From Kitasatospora sp. NBC_01246 (GTDB lineage: Bacteria; Actinomycetota; Actinomycetes; Streptomycetales; Streptomycetaceae): a DNA stretch of 64,000 bases. The stretch covers positions 744,001 through 808,000 of the forward strand of contig NZ_CP108484.1 of assembly GCF_036226505.1 (NCBI RefSeq), read 5' to 3'. Position numbers and translations under genes: made by a program. This document shows positions 32,062-39,673 of the stretch, one piece after another; positions within the stretch are counted from its first letter, which is position 1, and each line of letters opens with the position of its first letter. Under the pieces are notes generated by a model. It had not been told where the DNA came from. It saw only the letters and a list, made by a program, of their open reading frames with translations, and made no database searches.

Positions 32062-32405
32062 GCGGGGAGGAAGAACCCGGTGATGTCGGCGAGCCGGCCG
32101 TCGCGGTGGAGCGCGGTGCTCACGCCCGCCATGGCGGGCTCGCCCTGCTCGCCGAGCTGGGTCCACCGGGCGAGCGAGCGGTCGTGGTGTTCGAGCACCT
32201 CGTCGATGCGGAACCGGTGACCGGGGAAGGCCCCGGCGAACCCGGCCATGTAGCCGGCCAGCCCGGCCAGCCCGGCGACCTCGGTGCCCGGGTCCCGGTA
32301 GGCGACGTCCTCGACCGCCACCTCGCCGAGCGCGGCGAGCCGCTCGCCGGCGTCCGCCGACCAGCACGCGGCGTAGTCCATCCAGAGCTGCTGTGAGTCA
32401 CTCAT
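32058..32405 (-). CDS. SnoaL-like / NTF2-fold protein
   Basis: 115 residues. LWMDYAACWSADAGERLAAL, VAYRDPGTEVAGLAGLAGYM and the final ADITGFFLPA are the usual strands of the SnoaL-like polyketide-cyclase/NTF2 group. The ATG at 32405 overlaps the TetR stop (ATGA). Middle gene of the TetR-SnoaL-TfoX operon, so it may act on the ligand sensed by the regulator (inference). Confidence 0.82.
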   Translation of the reverse strand: MSDSQQLWMDYAACWSADAGERLAALGEVAVEDVAYRDPGTEVAGLAGLAGYMAGFAGAFPGHRFRIDEVLEHHDRSLARWTQLGEQGEPAMAGVSTALHRDGRLADITGFFLPA

Positions 32406-32998
32406 CGCTGTCCGTCTCTCTCGTAGCCGATCGACGCCATCGCGCCGTCGGTGATCGTGCGCAGTTTGGTGACGGGGGTCGCGGCCCGGACCAGTACCAG
32501 CAGGCCCTGGTAGAGCGCCAGCAGCTGGGCCGCCGACACCTCGACGTCGAGGTCCGCGGACAACAGGTCCAGCGCCCGGGCGCGCGTCAGGGCCTCGGCG
32601 AAGCCCGACTCGATCGTCTCCAGCCCCCGGTGGACCGCGTCGGCGGCCTGCGGGACGGTGAAGCACTCCACGGCGGTGTTGGTCAGCAGGCACCCCGGGT
32701 CGGGATCGGGGCCGGTCTCGAACGTCGAGGTGAAGAACGACCGGATACCCGCCACCGGGTCCGCCGGCTCCAGGAGGTGCTCCCGGACCCGGCCCCGCAC
32801 CACCTGGTCGTTGTAGGCGTCCAGCGCCGCGCGGAACAGGCCGTCCTTGTTCTCGAACACCCGGTACAGGCTGCCCGGATGCAGCCCGGTCGCCTCCTCG
32901 ATGTCCCGCACCGAGGCCCCCTGGTAGCCGCGGCGACGGAACAGCCCCATCGCACGGGCCAGGACCTCGCCCCGGTCCCAGAGCTGCTTGCGCCCCAC
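32402..32998 (-). CDS. TetR-family regulator
   Basis: 198 residues. HTH at about 10-55 (MGLFRRRGYQGASVRDIEEA, TGLHPGSLYRVFENKDGLF), C-terminal domain with PGCLLTNTAVECF typical of the YxaF/LmrA-like group. GTG start at 32998. A 14-bp palindrome lies 17 bases upstream of the start. First gene of the coupled operon. Confidence 0.88.
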   Translation of the reverse strand: MGRKQLWDRGEVLARAMGLFRRRGYQGASVRDIEEATGLHPGSLYRVFENKDGLFRAALDAYNDQVVRGRVREHLLEPADPVAGIRSFFTSTFETGPDPDPGCLLTNTAVECFTVPQAADAVHRGLETIESGFAEALTRARALDLLSADLDVEVSAAQLLALYQGLLVLVRAATPVTKLRTITDGAMASIGYERDGQR

Positions 32999-33014
32999 CC
33001 GCGACCCCCTTAGT

Positions 33015-33028
33015 TGAACGATCGCTCA
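33015..33028 (-). promoter_or_regulatory. TetR operator palindrome
   Basis: TGAACGATCGCTCA, one mismatch from a perfect 14-base palindrome, in an AT-rich patch before the TetR operon. Confidence 0.55.
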
Positions 33029-33165
33029 CAAAAATAGCACGCCGTCGGCCGGGGCCGTGCCGCCGTCGAGCGCCGGGGCCGGGCCGCCCTCGCCCTCGCC
33101 CTCGCCGGAACGGACTCGCCTGCGCTCGCCGAGGTCCAGGAGGTGCTCGCCGCCCGTTCCCCGGT

Positions 33166-33639
33166 CTAGGCGCCGGTCAGCCGGGACCGGGCGGTGTTGC
33201 GGATGCGCCTGGTCCGGCCGCCCTCGGCGAGGACGGCCAGGGCGATCACCGCCGAGGACTCCTCGGCGGTGCGCAGCTGGAGCCAGTCGGAGGCGGCGAG
33301 CAGGGCGTCCGCCTCCCACGGTTCGTCCAGCGTCACGGCCCGCAGCAGCGTCCACTCCCGCAGCCGTCGGGCGGCGGAGGCGTCCGCCGCCACCGGGCCG
33401 GTCATCTCCAGGCACCAGGCCGGGTAGCCCGGGTCCGTGAGCAGTTCGGCGGCCCGGCGGCCGAGGTACTCGCGGACGGCGTCGCTCGCCGTCGCCGGGT
33501 CCGGCCCGGTGAGCACCCGGGTGACAAGGGCGGCCGCGTCCTCCGGGGCGACCTCCGCGAAGGCCCTGCGACAGTCCGCCGACCCTGCGTACCCGGCCGT
33601 GTCCCGGTCCTGCCCGCCGCCCGGTGCCGCGTCGCCCAT
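33166..33639 (-). CDS. Hypothetical protein, unknown
   Basis: 157 residues, all-helical and Ala/Arg-rich (ADCRRAFAEVAPEDAAALVT, RLREWTLLRAVTLDEPWEAD). No recognised family. ATG at 33639 with AGGGG 9 bases upstream; a longer frame to 33711 adds low-complexity sequence. Single gene. Confidence 0.5.
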   Translation of the reverse strand: MGDAAPGGGQDRDTAGYAGSADCRRAFAEVAPEDAAALVTRVLTGPDPATASDAVREYLGRRAAELLTDPGYPAWCLEMTGPVAADASAARRLREWTLLRAVTLDEPWEADALLAASDWLQLRTAEESSAVIALAVLAEGGRTRRIRNTARSRLTGA

Positions 33640-33875
33640 GCTGCTGCCCCTTTCGGACGGCGCCGGACGCACCGGCCCGGCCCCCACGGCGAGCGGGCCC
33701 GCCGCGCCCACGACCGTCGCGGACGCCCGCCCCCGTAAGCCTCGACTCGTACGTACCCCCGCCGACCGGGTCGAACCCGCAGGGCGCCCCGCCCTCCGGG
33801 CCCGTCAACGGGGGGTGGGCCGGGCGCATGGCGGTGGAGGCTGCCGCTGCCCCGGAGTGATCCGGGTGACGGCGG

Positions 33876-34562
33876 GTAGTCGCCAGGCATGCTGACCGGC
33901 TGCGGCCGTGGCTGCCCCTGCTGATCGCGCTCTCCGCCAACTCGCCCCTGTGGCACGGCGCCGACACCGGATTCGCGTCCTGGCGCACCGTCGTCTTCGG
34001 ACACTGGCCGGTCAGCGGACCGCCCCCGTCCTTCCGGGACACCCACGACTACGACCGCCGCACCTCGCACCTCGTCGGGGAGGGGCTCATCCGTGACAGC
34101 GGACAGCTCTACTGGCACATCAGGCTCTCCGAGCGGTACCCCACCGTCGAGGTCCGCGCCATGGACGTCCAGCTCCGCCCGGACGAGGCGGTGATGCTCG
34201 CGGGCCTGCTCCGCGCCCTCGCCACCCGGCTGCTCGACGACGACCGGGCGCGGCCGCCCGCGCCCGCCGTCACCCCCGAAGTACTCGCGGCAGCCGTCTG
34301 GCACAGCGCCCGGCACGACTGCACCGGGACGGTCCTCGACCCGCTCTCCGGGCACCTCGCGCCCGCCGCGCGCGCGGTGGCCGCGCTGCTGGACTACCTG
34401 GCCCCGGTGCTGACCGCCACCGACGACGGGCACCACGTCACGCCGGTGCTGGAACGGCTGCTCCGCGAGGGCAACGGGGCCGTGCGGCAGCGGCGCACGC
34501 TGCGCCGACACGGCAGGGCGGAGTTCGTCGCGACGATCGCCGACGAGACCACGGGGGCCTGA
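33876..34562 (+). pseudogene. 5'-truncated GCS2/YbdK-type ligase
   Basis: From about 33885 the frame reads RHADRLRPWLPLLIALSANS, then PLWHGADTGFASWRTVVFGH and the end of a carboxylate-amine ligase, to a stop at 34562. The N-terminal half, including the ATP-binding GVEEEF region, is absent; an in-frame TGA is at 33867. The internal ATG at 34161 would give only 133 residues. About 40% of the family length is missing, so it is probably dead. An intact relative is at 3282-4406. Confidence 0.75.
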
Positions 34563-34584
34563 GCGAGACCACCGGGGCCTGAGC
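34545..34584 (+). repeat. 20-bp tandem duplication across the stop codon
   Basis: Units 34545-34564 and 34565-34584 with one mismatch, each containing the TGA, at the end of the truncated ligase gene. Confidence 0.75.
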
Positions 34585-34712
34585 ACCGATCAGTGCCACC
34601 GGCCCGGCGTGTCACCCGCGCCGGGCCGGGTAGCCGAGCCGGTGGGAGGAACCGCCCGTCCGGCGCCGGGTACCTCCCCCGCGCAAGGCGCCGCCGAGCG
34701 GAGGTGACTCCG

Positions 34713-35351
34713 ATGGACGCGAAGCGGACGGCACGCCGGGTGCTCCACGACTACGGCGAGACCTATGCCCACCAGGCCGGCATCCGCCTGGCCGACACCC
34801 CGGCGCCGCTGTACCAGGTGCTGGTGCTCTGCGTCCTGTGCGCGGCCCCGATCCGGACCGAGACGGCGGTCGCCGCCGCCCGCGAGCTGTTCGCGGCCGG
34901 GCTGCGGACGCCCCGGGCGATGGTGCGTGCCACGTGGCAGGACCGCGTGGACGCGCTGGGCCGCGCCCACTACCGCAGGTACGACGAGAGCACGGCCACG
35001 GCTCTCGGCGACGGCGCGCAGCTCGTCCTCGACCGCTGGCACGGGGATCTGCGGGCGCTGCGCCGGGAGGCCGGCGGAGACGTCGAACGGCTGCGGGGGC
35101 TGCTGCGGGAGGTGCCCAGGATCGGCCCGACCGCCGCCGACATCTTCTGCCGCGAGACCCAGGGCGTCTGGCCGGAACTCCGGCCCTTCTTCGACACGCG
35201 GGCCCGGCGGAGCGCCTCCACCCTGGGCCTCCCCCGCAGCCCCGGGGCACTGGCCGGCCTCGTCGCGCCGCGCGACCTCGTCCGGCTCGCGGACGGCCTG
35301 GTGCGTGCCGGCCGCGCGCCGGGGGCGGTGGAGCGGCTGCGGGCCGGCTGA
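34713..35351 (+). CDS. HhH-GPD (endonuclease III-like) protein
   Basis: 212 residues. The helix-hairpin-helix is LLREVPRIGPTAADIFC near 133-150, followed by QGVWPELRPFFDTRA. This matches the endonuclease III-related proteins of actinobacteria. The four-Cys iron-sulfur loop at the end is missing, and the catalytic Lys/Asp pair is not obvious, so activity is uncertain. GGAGG 7 bases before the ATG at 34713. Confidence 0.78.
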   Translation: MDAKRTARRVLHDYGETYAHQAGIRLADTPAPLYQVLVLCVLCAAPIRTETAVAAARELFAAGLRTPRAMVRATWQDRVDALGRAHYRRYDESTATALGDGAQLVLDRWHGDLRALRREAGGDVERLRGLLREVPRIGPTAADIFCRETQGVWPELRPFFDTRARRSASTLGLPRSPGALAGLVAPRDLVRLADGLVRAGRAPGAVERLRAG

Positions 35352-35369
35352 GCGGCACCCGGACCCGCG

Positions 35370-35912
35370 TCAGGGCCGCCGGGGGCCGGGCGGGGCCGGC
35401 ACCTCGGCCCACACCGTCTTCCCGTCACGCTCCGGCCGGTAGCCCCAGGCACGGGCGAGCCGGTCGACCACCCGCAGCCCGTGCCCGCCGGGCGCGCCCC
35501 GGTCGGCGGGCGGGCGCAGCCGTGGCGGCTCCCGGCCGGCGTCGCCGACCTCGATCCGCAGCCGGCTGCCGTCCCAGGCGAGACGCAGCTCGTACGGGCC
35601 TCCGGGGGCGTGCACGCACGCGTTGGTGACCAGTTCGGAGACCATCAGCACGACGTCCTCGGCCGCGGCCAGCTGCTCGTCGTCGGCCGCCGGCAGCCAC
35701 TGCCAGTCGGTCAGTGCGCGGCGGCAGAAGTCGCGGGAGCGCGGTACCGCGCCGGCTCGCTCCGCCAGGAACAGCCGCCTGGTCTGCTGCGCACGGGGTT
35801 CGGTGGTGTGGTCGATCGTCCTCATCGCCTCTTCGGCCTCTGCGTCGAGCGGGCAGCCGGGGGGACCGGCGCCGGCGGTCGGCCCGGTCGGTACGGCCGC
35901 GGTGTCGTCCAT
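35370..35912 (-). CDS. ATP-binding HATPase (anti-sigma-factor kinase-like)
   Basis: 180 residues, paralogue of the protein at 24497-24997, with VSELVTNACVHAPGGPYELR as N-box and GAPGGHGLRVVDRLARAWGY later. Such HATPases switch partners with sigma factors and antagonists. The ATG at 35912 lies 9 bases after a GTGT-N15-GGGCAG promoter motif and has no ribosome-binding site, so a leaderless mRNA is predicted. The N-terminal 40 residues are polar and not shared with the paralogue. Confidence 0.83.
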   Translation of the reverse strand: MDDTAAVPTGPTAGAGPPGCPLDAEAEEAMRTIDHTTEPRAQQTRRLFLAERAGAVPRSRDFCRRALTDWQWLPAADDEQLAAAEDVVLMVSELVTNACVHAPGGPYELRLAWDGSRLRIEVGDAGREPPRLRPPADRGAPGGHGLRVVDRLARAWGYRPERDGKTVWAEVPAPPGPRRP

Positions 35913-35921
35913 GACCCGCGC

Positions 35922-35946
35922 CTGCCCCGCTCCGTGGCCGCTACAC
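35922..35946 (-). promoter_or_regulatory. Sigma-B-like promoter for the second HATPase
   Basis: Minus strand GTGT (35946-35943), 15 bases, GGGCAG (35927-35922) then GCG; 9 bases separate the hexamer from the ATG. Confidence 0.5.
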
Positions 35947-35985
35947 GGGCCCCGCGCCGGTTGCCCGGAACGGACGGCGATCGCA

Positions 35986-36041
35986 CCGCGGGGTGCCGCC
36001 GCCGGCCCGACGGTGGCCGGGTCGGCGGCGGCACCCCGCGG
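35986..36041 (-). terminator. Long terminator hairpin
   Basis: A 26-base stem (35986-36011 with 36016-36041; two positions are G-U type) with a 4-base loop, 10 bases after a minus-strand stop at 36052. It belongs to a gene that is no longer there. Confidence 0.65.
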
Positions 36042-36051
36042 GCGGCGGAGG

Positions 36052-36138
36052 TCAGCCCGCCCGGGCGATCTTCGCGTTGACCTTGATGACGTCCTTCTCC
36101 TTCAGCGTGCCGAAGGCCCCGACCGCGCCCGACGGCAC
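36052..36138 (-). pseudogene. 3' remnant of an unknown gene
   Basis: The minus strand reads GAVGAFGTLKEKDVIKVNAK then IARAG and a TGA. The codon third positions are G/C-rich and the sequence looks like a protein end, but upstream the frame has no conserved sequence or ribosome-binding site. It keeps its strong terminator. Family not recognised. Confidence 0.4.
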
Positions 36139-36255
36139 AGCTGCCGACCCGCCCGGCGGACCGCACCCCCGGGTCCGCTCGGCGACCCCCCGATCACCGT
36201 CCGGCACCATCGCCGGAATCAGCCCGCGTAGATCTGGCTTCTCACGCCCGGTAGC

Positions 36256-36280
36256 GGTTCACTGGGAGTCACCAGGGCAG
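36256..36280 (+). promoter_or_regulatory. Sigma-B-like promoter for the TIGR03086 gene
   Basis: GGTT at 36256-36259, 15 bases, GGGCAG at 36275-36280, 16 bases before the ATG. Confidence 0.4.
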
Positions 36281-36296
36281 GAACGGAGGCCCGGCC

Positions 36297-36908
36297 ATGG
36301 GATGTCCCCACACACTCGGGTTCCACACCGAGGTCCGCGAGCGCTACGCCGCCGCCGGGGCGGAAGTCACCCGGCTGGTCCGGGCGGTGCCCGAGGACCG
36401 GTGGACGGCGCCCACCCCCTGCCACGACTGGGACGTGCGCACCCTGCTGAACCACCTCACGGCCCAGCACCTGTGGGTCTGCCAGGCGGTCGCCGGCTAC
36501 ACCCCGGCGCAGATCGGCCACCGGTTCGAGGGCGACGTCCTGGGCCGCAACCCGGTCGGGGTCTGGACGATGGCCCTCGGCAGCGCCGTCCGCGCCCTCG
36601 ACCGACCGGGCGCGCCGGACCAGTTGGCGCACGTACCGTACGGGCTGCGCGATGTCGGCGGCTACGCCCGCGAGCTGACCGCCGAGACCGTCGTGCACGG
36701 CTGGGACCTCGCCCGGGCGCTGGGCCGGGACGGCCGGATACCCGAGGCTGCGGCCCGGTACGCACTCGCCGAGTTCCGGAGCTGCCACGATCTCGCCGGC
36801 ACCGGCCAGTTCGCCCCCGCCCGCAGCCCGGCAGCGGGCGCCGACGTCCAGGACCAGCTGATCGCCCTCACCGGGCGGGACGCGTCCTGGTCGGCCCAGC
36901 GACTCTGA
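36297..36908 (+). CDS. TIGR03086 family metal-binding protein (DinB/MDMPI-like)
   Basis: 203 residues. TPCHDWDVRTLLNHLTAQHL and AETVVHGWDLARALGRD contain the His residues of the DinB/mycothiol-dependent maleylpyruvate isomerase fold; the group binds a divalent metal and may be a thiol transferase using mycothiol. GGAGG 7 bases before the ATG at 36297. Confidence 0.85.
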   Translation: MGCPHTLGFHTEVRERYAAAGAEVTRLVRAVPEDRWTAPTPCHDWDVRTLLNHLTAQHLWVCQAVAGYTPAQIGHRFEGDVLGRNPVGVWTMALGSAVRALDRPGAPDQLAHVPYGLRDVGGYARELTAETVVHGWDLARALGRDGRIPEAAARYALAEFRSCHDLAGTGQFAPARSPAAGADVQDQLIALTGRDASWSAQRL

Positions 36909-36984
36909 CCGGGGGCGCCGCCCTTCGGGGGGCCGGCGGTGCGGAGCAGGGCGCCGGACCGGCCGACGTCCCACTCCGCGCAGC

Positions 36985-37695
36985 TCAGCCCTGCGGGACC
37001 GCGCAGCCGTCCGGTCCGCACACCTCTCCCGCCTCGGCACCGGCCGTCGGCAGGAGGACGACCCGGCTCTCCCAGGCCTGCTCCAGCGCGGCGGTGAAGG
37101 TCGCCGGCGGCTGGGCGCCGGACACCCCCAGCCGGCGGTCGAAGACGAAGAACGGCACTCCGGTGGCGCCCATCGCCGTCGCCGTCGCCTCGTCCTCGCG
37201 CACGGCCTCCGCGTACGCGTCGGGGTCGGCCAGCACGCGGGCCGCCTCCCCGGCGTCCAGCCCGGCCTCGACGGCCAGCTCCACCAGGCGGCCCGGGGCG
37301 AACGCGGAGCGCTCGTCGGCGAAGTTGGCCCGGTACAGCAGGTCCAGCAGTCGGGCCTGGCGACCGTGCTCCTCGGCGAAGTGCAGCATGCGGTGCATGT
37401 CGAAGGAGTTCGCCGCGTCGCGCCCCTCGGTGCGGTAGTCCAGCCCCTCCTCGCGGGCACTGGCGGCGATGCGCTGCTCGGCCGCCTCGGCCTGGTCCAG
37501 CCCGAGGCCGTACTTGGCGGCGATCAGCGGGACCACCGGGCGCGCCTCGGCGGGCGACCGGGAGTCGAGTTCGAAGGAGCGGTGGACGATCTCCACGTCC
37601 TGCCGGTGGGGGAACCGTTCGAGGGCCTTCTCGAACCGTGCCTTGCCGATGTAGCACCACGGGCAGTTGATGTCGCTCCAGATCTCGACGCGCAC
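36985..37695 (-). CDS. DsbA-family (FrnE-like) oxidoreductase
   Basis: 236 residues with a thioredoxin fold and helical insertion. The active-site CPWC is in SDINCPWCYIGKARF near residue 11, and the cis-Pro loop is GVPFFVFDRRLGVSGAQPP. FrnE-like members are cytoplasmic thiol oxidoreductases or 2-hydroxychromene isomerase-like. A C-terminal CGPDGCAVPQ adds an extra Cys pair. ATG at 37695. Confidence 0.88.
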   Translation of the reverse strand: MRVEIWSDINCPWCYIGKARFEKALERFPHRQDVEIVHRSFELDSRSPAEARPVVPLIAAKYGLGLDQAEAAEQRIAASAREEGLDYRTEGRDAANSFDMHRMLHFAEEHGRQARLLDLLYRANFADERSAFAPGRLVELAVEAGLDAGEAARVLADPDAYAEAVREDEATATAMGATGVPFFVFDRRLGVSGAQPPATFTAALEQAWESRVVLLPTAGAEAGEVCGPDGCAVPQG

Positions 37696-37765
37696 GGCGC
37701 TGCTCCTGTCCTCAGCCGGGCGGGTCCTTCCCGCACCGCCCGACCTCCAACATGCGTGATGAGGT

Positions 37766-37792
37766 AAATATTTCCCGCAGTGAAATGTTCAC
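37766..37792. promoter_or_regulatory. AT-rich double-palindrome region
   Basis: AAATATTT (37766-37773) followed by GTGAAATGTTCAC (37780-37792), 5-base arms around ATG. The region is strikingly AT-rich and lies between the DsbA-type and SDR genes, likely a promoter/operator. Confidence 0.45.
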
Positions 37793-37919
37793 CCCGCCGC
37801 CCGCAGGCCAGTAGGCCCGCGACCGCCTCGGCGGCCCGGTCGGCCGCCCCGGTGGGGCCCGCCGTAGGGTGCTGGACAGCCGGCCGTGCCCGACGGCCCG
37901 ACCCCGGGAGCATCCCGCC

Positions 37920-38687
37920 ATGAACCTGCCCTCCACCGGCCGTCGCGTGCTGGTCAGCGGGGCCTCCCGGGGCCTGGGCCGCGCGGTGGCCCAGGCATTC
38001 GCCGCCAACGGCGACCGGGTGGCCGTGCACTACGGCACCCGCGCGGACGACGCCGCCGAGACGCTCGCCTCGCTCGACGGCTCGGGCCACGCGCTCGTCC
38101 ACGGTGACCTCGCCGACCCGGGGGAGGCCGCCCGGGTCGCCGACGCGGCGGTGCGGGCGCTGGGCGGCATCGACGTGCTGGTGAACAACGCGGCCGTCAA
38201 TCTGCGCCACCCGCTGCCCGAGACGCCGTACGACGAGTGGGTCGACAGCTGGCAGCGGCACGTCTCGGTCAACCTGCTCGGCACGGCCTACCTGAGCCAC
38301 CGGGCCGCCCACGCGATGATCGAGCGGGGCGGCGGCGGACGCATCGTCAACATCGGCTCCCGGGGCGCCTTCCGGGGCGAGCCGGACCACCCGGCGTACG
38401 GGGCGACGAAGGCCGCCGTGCACGCCCTGGGTCAGTCGCTCGCCGTCTCCCTCGCCCCGCACGGCATCGCCGTCGCCTCCGTCGCCCCGGGCTTCTTCGA
38501 GACGGAGCGGGTGGCCCCGCGGCTGAACGGCCCGGAGGGGGAGGCGATCCGCGCGCAGAGCCCGTTCGGCCGGGTCGCCACCGCCGCCGAGGTCGCGGCC
38601 GCGGTGCTCTGGCTCGCCTCCCCCGCCGCCGAGTGGTCCTCCGGCACCATCCTCGACCTCAACGGAGCCTCCCACCTGCGGACCTGA
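37920..38687 (+). CDS. SDR-family oxidoreductase
   Basis: 255 residues, classical short-chain dehydrogenase: VLVSGASRGLGRAVAQAF (TGxxxGxG type cofactor loop with Ser), VLVNNAAVNLRH (NNAG-like), GSRGAFRGEPDHPAYGATKAA with catalytic Ser, Tyr and Lys, then VAPGFFETE. NADP(H) is likely because of Arg after the glycine loop. Substrate unknown. GGGAG 8 bases before the ATG at 37920; an upstream frame is rejected. Confidence 0.88.
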   Translation: MNLPSTGRRVLVSGASRGLGRAVAQAFAANGDRVAVHYGTRADDAAETLASLDGSGHALVHGDLADPGEAARVADAAVRALGGIDVLVNNAAVNLRHPLPETPYDEWVDSWQRHVSVNLLGTAYLSHRAAHAMIERGGGGRIVNIGSRGAFRGEPDHPAYGATKAAVHALGQSLAVSLAPHGIAVASVAPGFFETERVAPRLNGPEGEAIRAQSPFGRVATAAEVAAAVLWLASPAAEWSSGTILDLNGASHLRT

Positions 38688-38751
38688 CCGGACCTGCTGA
38701 CGCCGGCGCGGCCGCCGGAGCGCCCGGGAACAGATCCGCACACGACGGAAC

Positions 38752-38776
38752 CGTTGCGCCGCGCCCGAGCGGGCAG
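38752..38776 (+). promoter_or_regulatory. Weak sigma-B-like promoter for DUF4230
   Basis: CGTT at 38752-38755, 15 bases, GGGCAG at 38771-38776 then AAG. The first base of the -35 box and the extension differ from the best copies. Confidence 0.25.
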
Positions 38777-38830
38777 AAGGGCCTCGATGCCCGGGCCGAC
38801 CCGGCGCGGGCCCGTCGAGGAGGTCCAGCG

Positions 38831-39619
38831 ATGCGGTGGCCGACGAACGGTCGACGGCACGAACCCGAGAGACGGCACACGGAACGGAGCGACGAATCCG
38901 ACGAGCAGCGCACGGAAGGGACGGAAGGGACCGAGCGGAAGGCGGCGGCGCCCCGCCGCACCCCGGACGCCCGGTCGCGGCCCCGCAGGGTCCCCTGGTA
39001 CGTCGGTCTGCCGGTCACCCTGGCGGTGATCCTCGCGGTCTTCCTGGCCGCCGCCAAGCTGGACCTGCTGCCCGGACTGCCCAATCCCTTCGCCGAGCGC
39101 CAGATCGACCGGAGCCAGCCCGCCGTCCTCAAGTCCATCCAGGACATGAGCCGTTACACGGCGGCCGGCGGCAACTTCCAGGTCATCGTCGACCTGGACC
39201 AGGACGCGAAGTTCCTCCCGTCCCAGATCCTCGGCAAACGCACCCTGTACGTGGCCGCGGGCACCGTCGACGCGTACGTGGACCTGGGCGAGCTGGCGAA
39301 CGGCGCGGTGACGGTCTCCGACGACCGGCGCTCGGCCACCGTCACGCTGCCGCACGCCCGCCTCGCCGACCCGGCGCTGGACGTGAAGCGCTCCTACGTG
39401 TTCTCCCAGCAGCGCGGGCTCTTCGACCGGCTCGGGGACTTCTTCTCCGGCAACCCCGGCGACCAGCAGAAGCTGGAGATCCTGGCGACCGACAAGATCA
39501 AGGCGGCCGCCGAGCAGACCGCGCTCACCGCGACGGCGGAGAAGAACACCCGGGCGATGCTGCAGAACCTGCTCACCTCGCTCGGCTTCACCACCGTGAC
39601 CGTCACCGTCGTCCGCTGA
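38831..39619 (+). CDS. DUF4230 domain protein, membrane-anchored
   Basis: 262 residues. A charged N-terminus with TERSDES/EGTEGTERK repeats is followed by one membrane helix (about 57-78, WYVGLPVTLAVILAVFLAAA), then the DUF4230 domain with SIQDMSRYTAAGGNFQVIVD and AAGTVDAYVDLGELA. Function unknown. GGAGG 8 bases before the ATG at 38831. Confidence 0.82.
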   Translation: MRWPTNGRRHEPERRHTERSDESDEQRTEGTEGTERKAAAPRRTPDARSRPRRVPWYVGLPVTLAVILAVFLAAAKLDLLPGLPNPFAERQIDRSQPAVLKSIQDMSRYTAAGGNFQVIVDLDQDAKFLPSQILGKRTLYVAAGTVDAYVDLGELANGAVTVSDDRRSATVTLPHARLADPALDVKRSYVFSQQRGLFDRLGDFFSGNPGDQQKLEILATDKIKAAAEQTALTATAEKNTRAMLQNLLTSLGFTTVTVTVVR

Positions 39620-39624
39620 CGGCG

Positions 39625-39671
39625 GGCCGGCCGGGGGCTTTCGGGGTACCGCCGAAAGCCCCCGGCCGGCC
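39625..39671. terminator. Bidirectional terminator
   Basis: Perfect 20-base arms (39625-39644 and 39652-39671) with a 7-base loop between two convergent genes. Confidence 0.8.
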
Positions 39672-39673
39672 GG

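Noticed and set aside
33038..33169. Plus-strand reading frame ending at 33169 with ALALAGTDSPALAEVQEVLA
   Set aside because: It looks like a protein end but is short, has a stop just upstream and overlaps the end of the convergent gene; I could not assign it.
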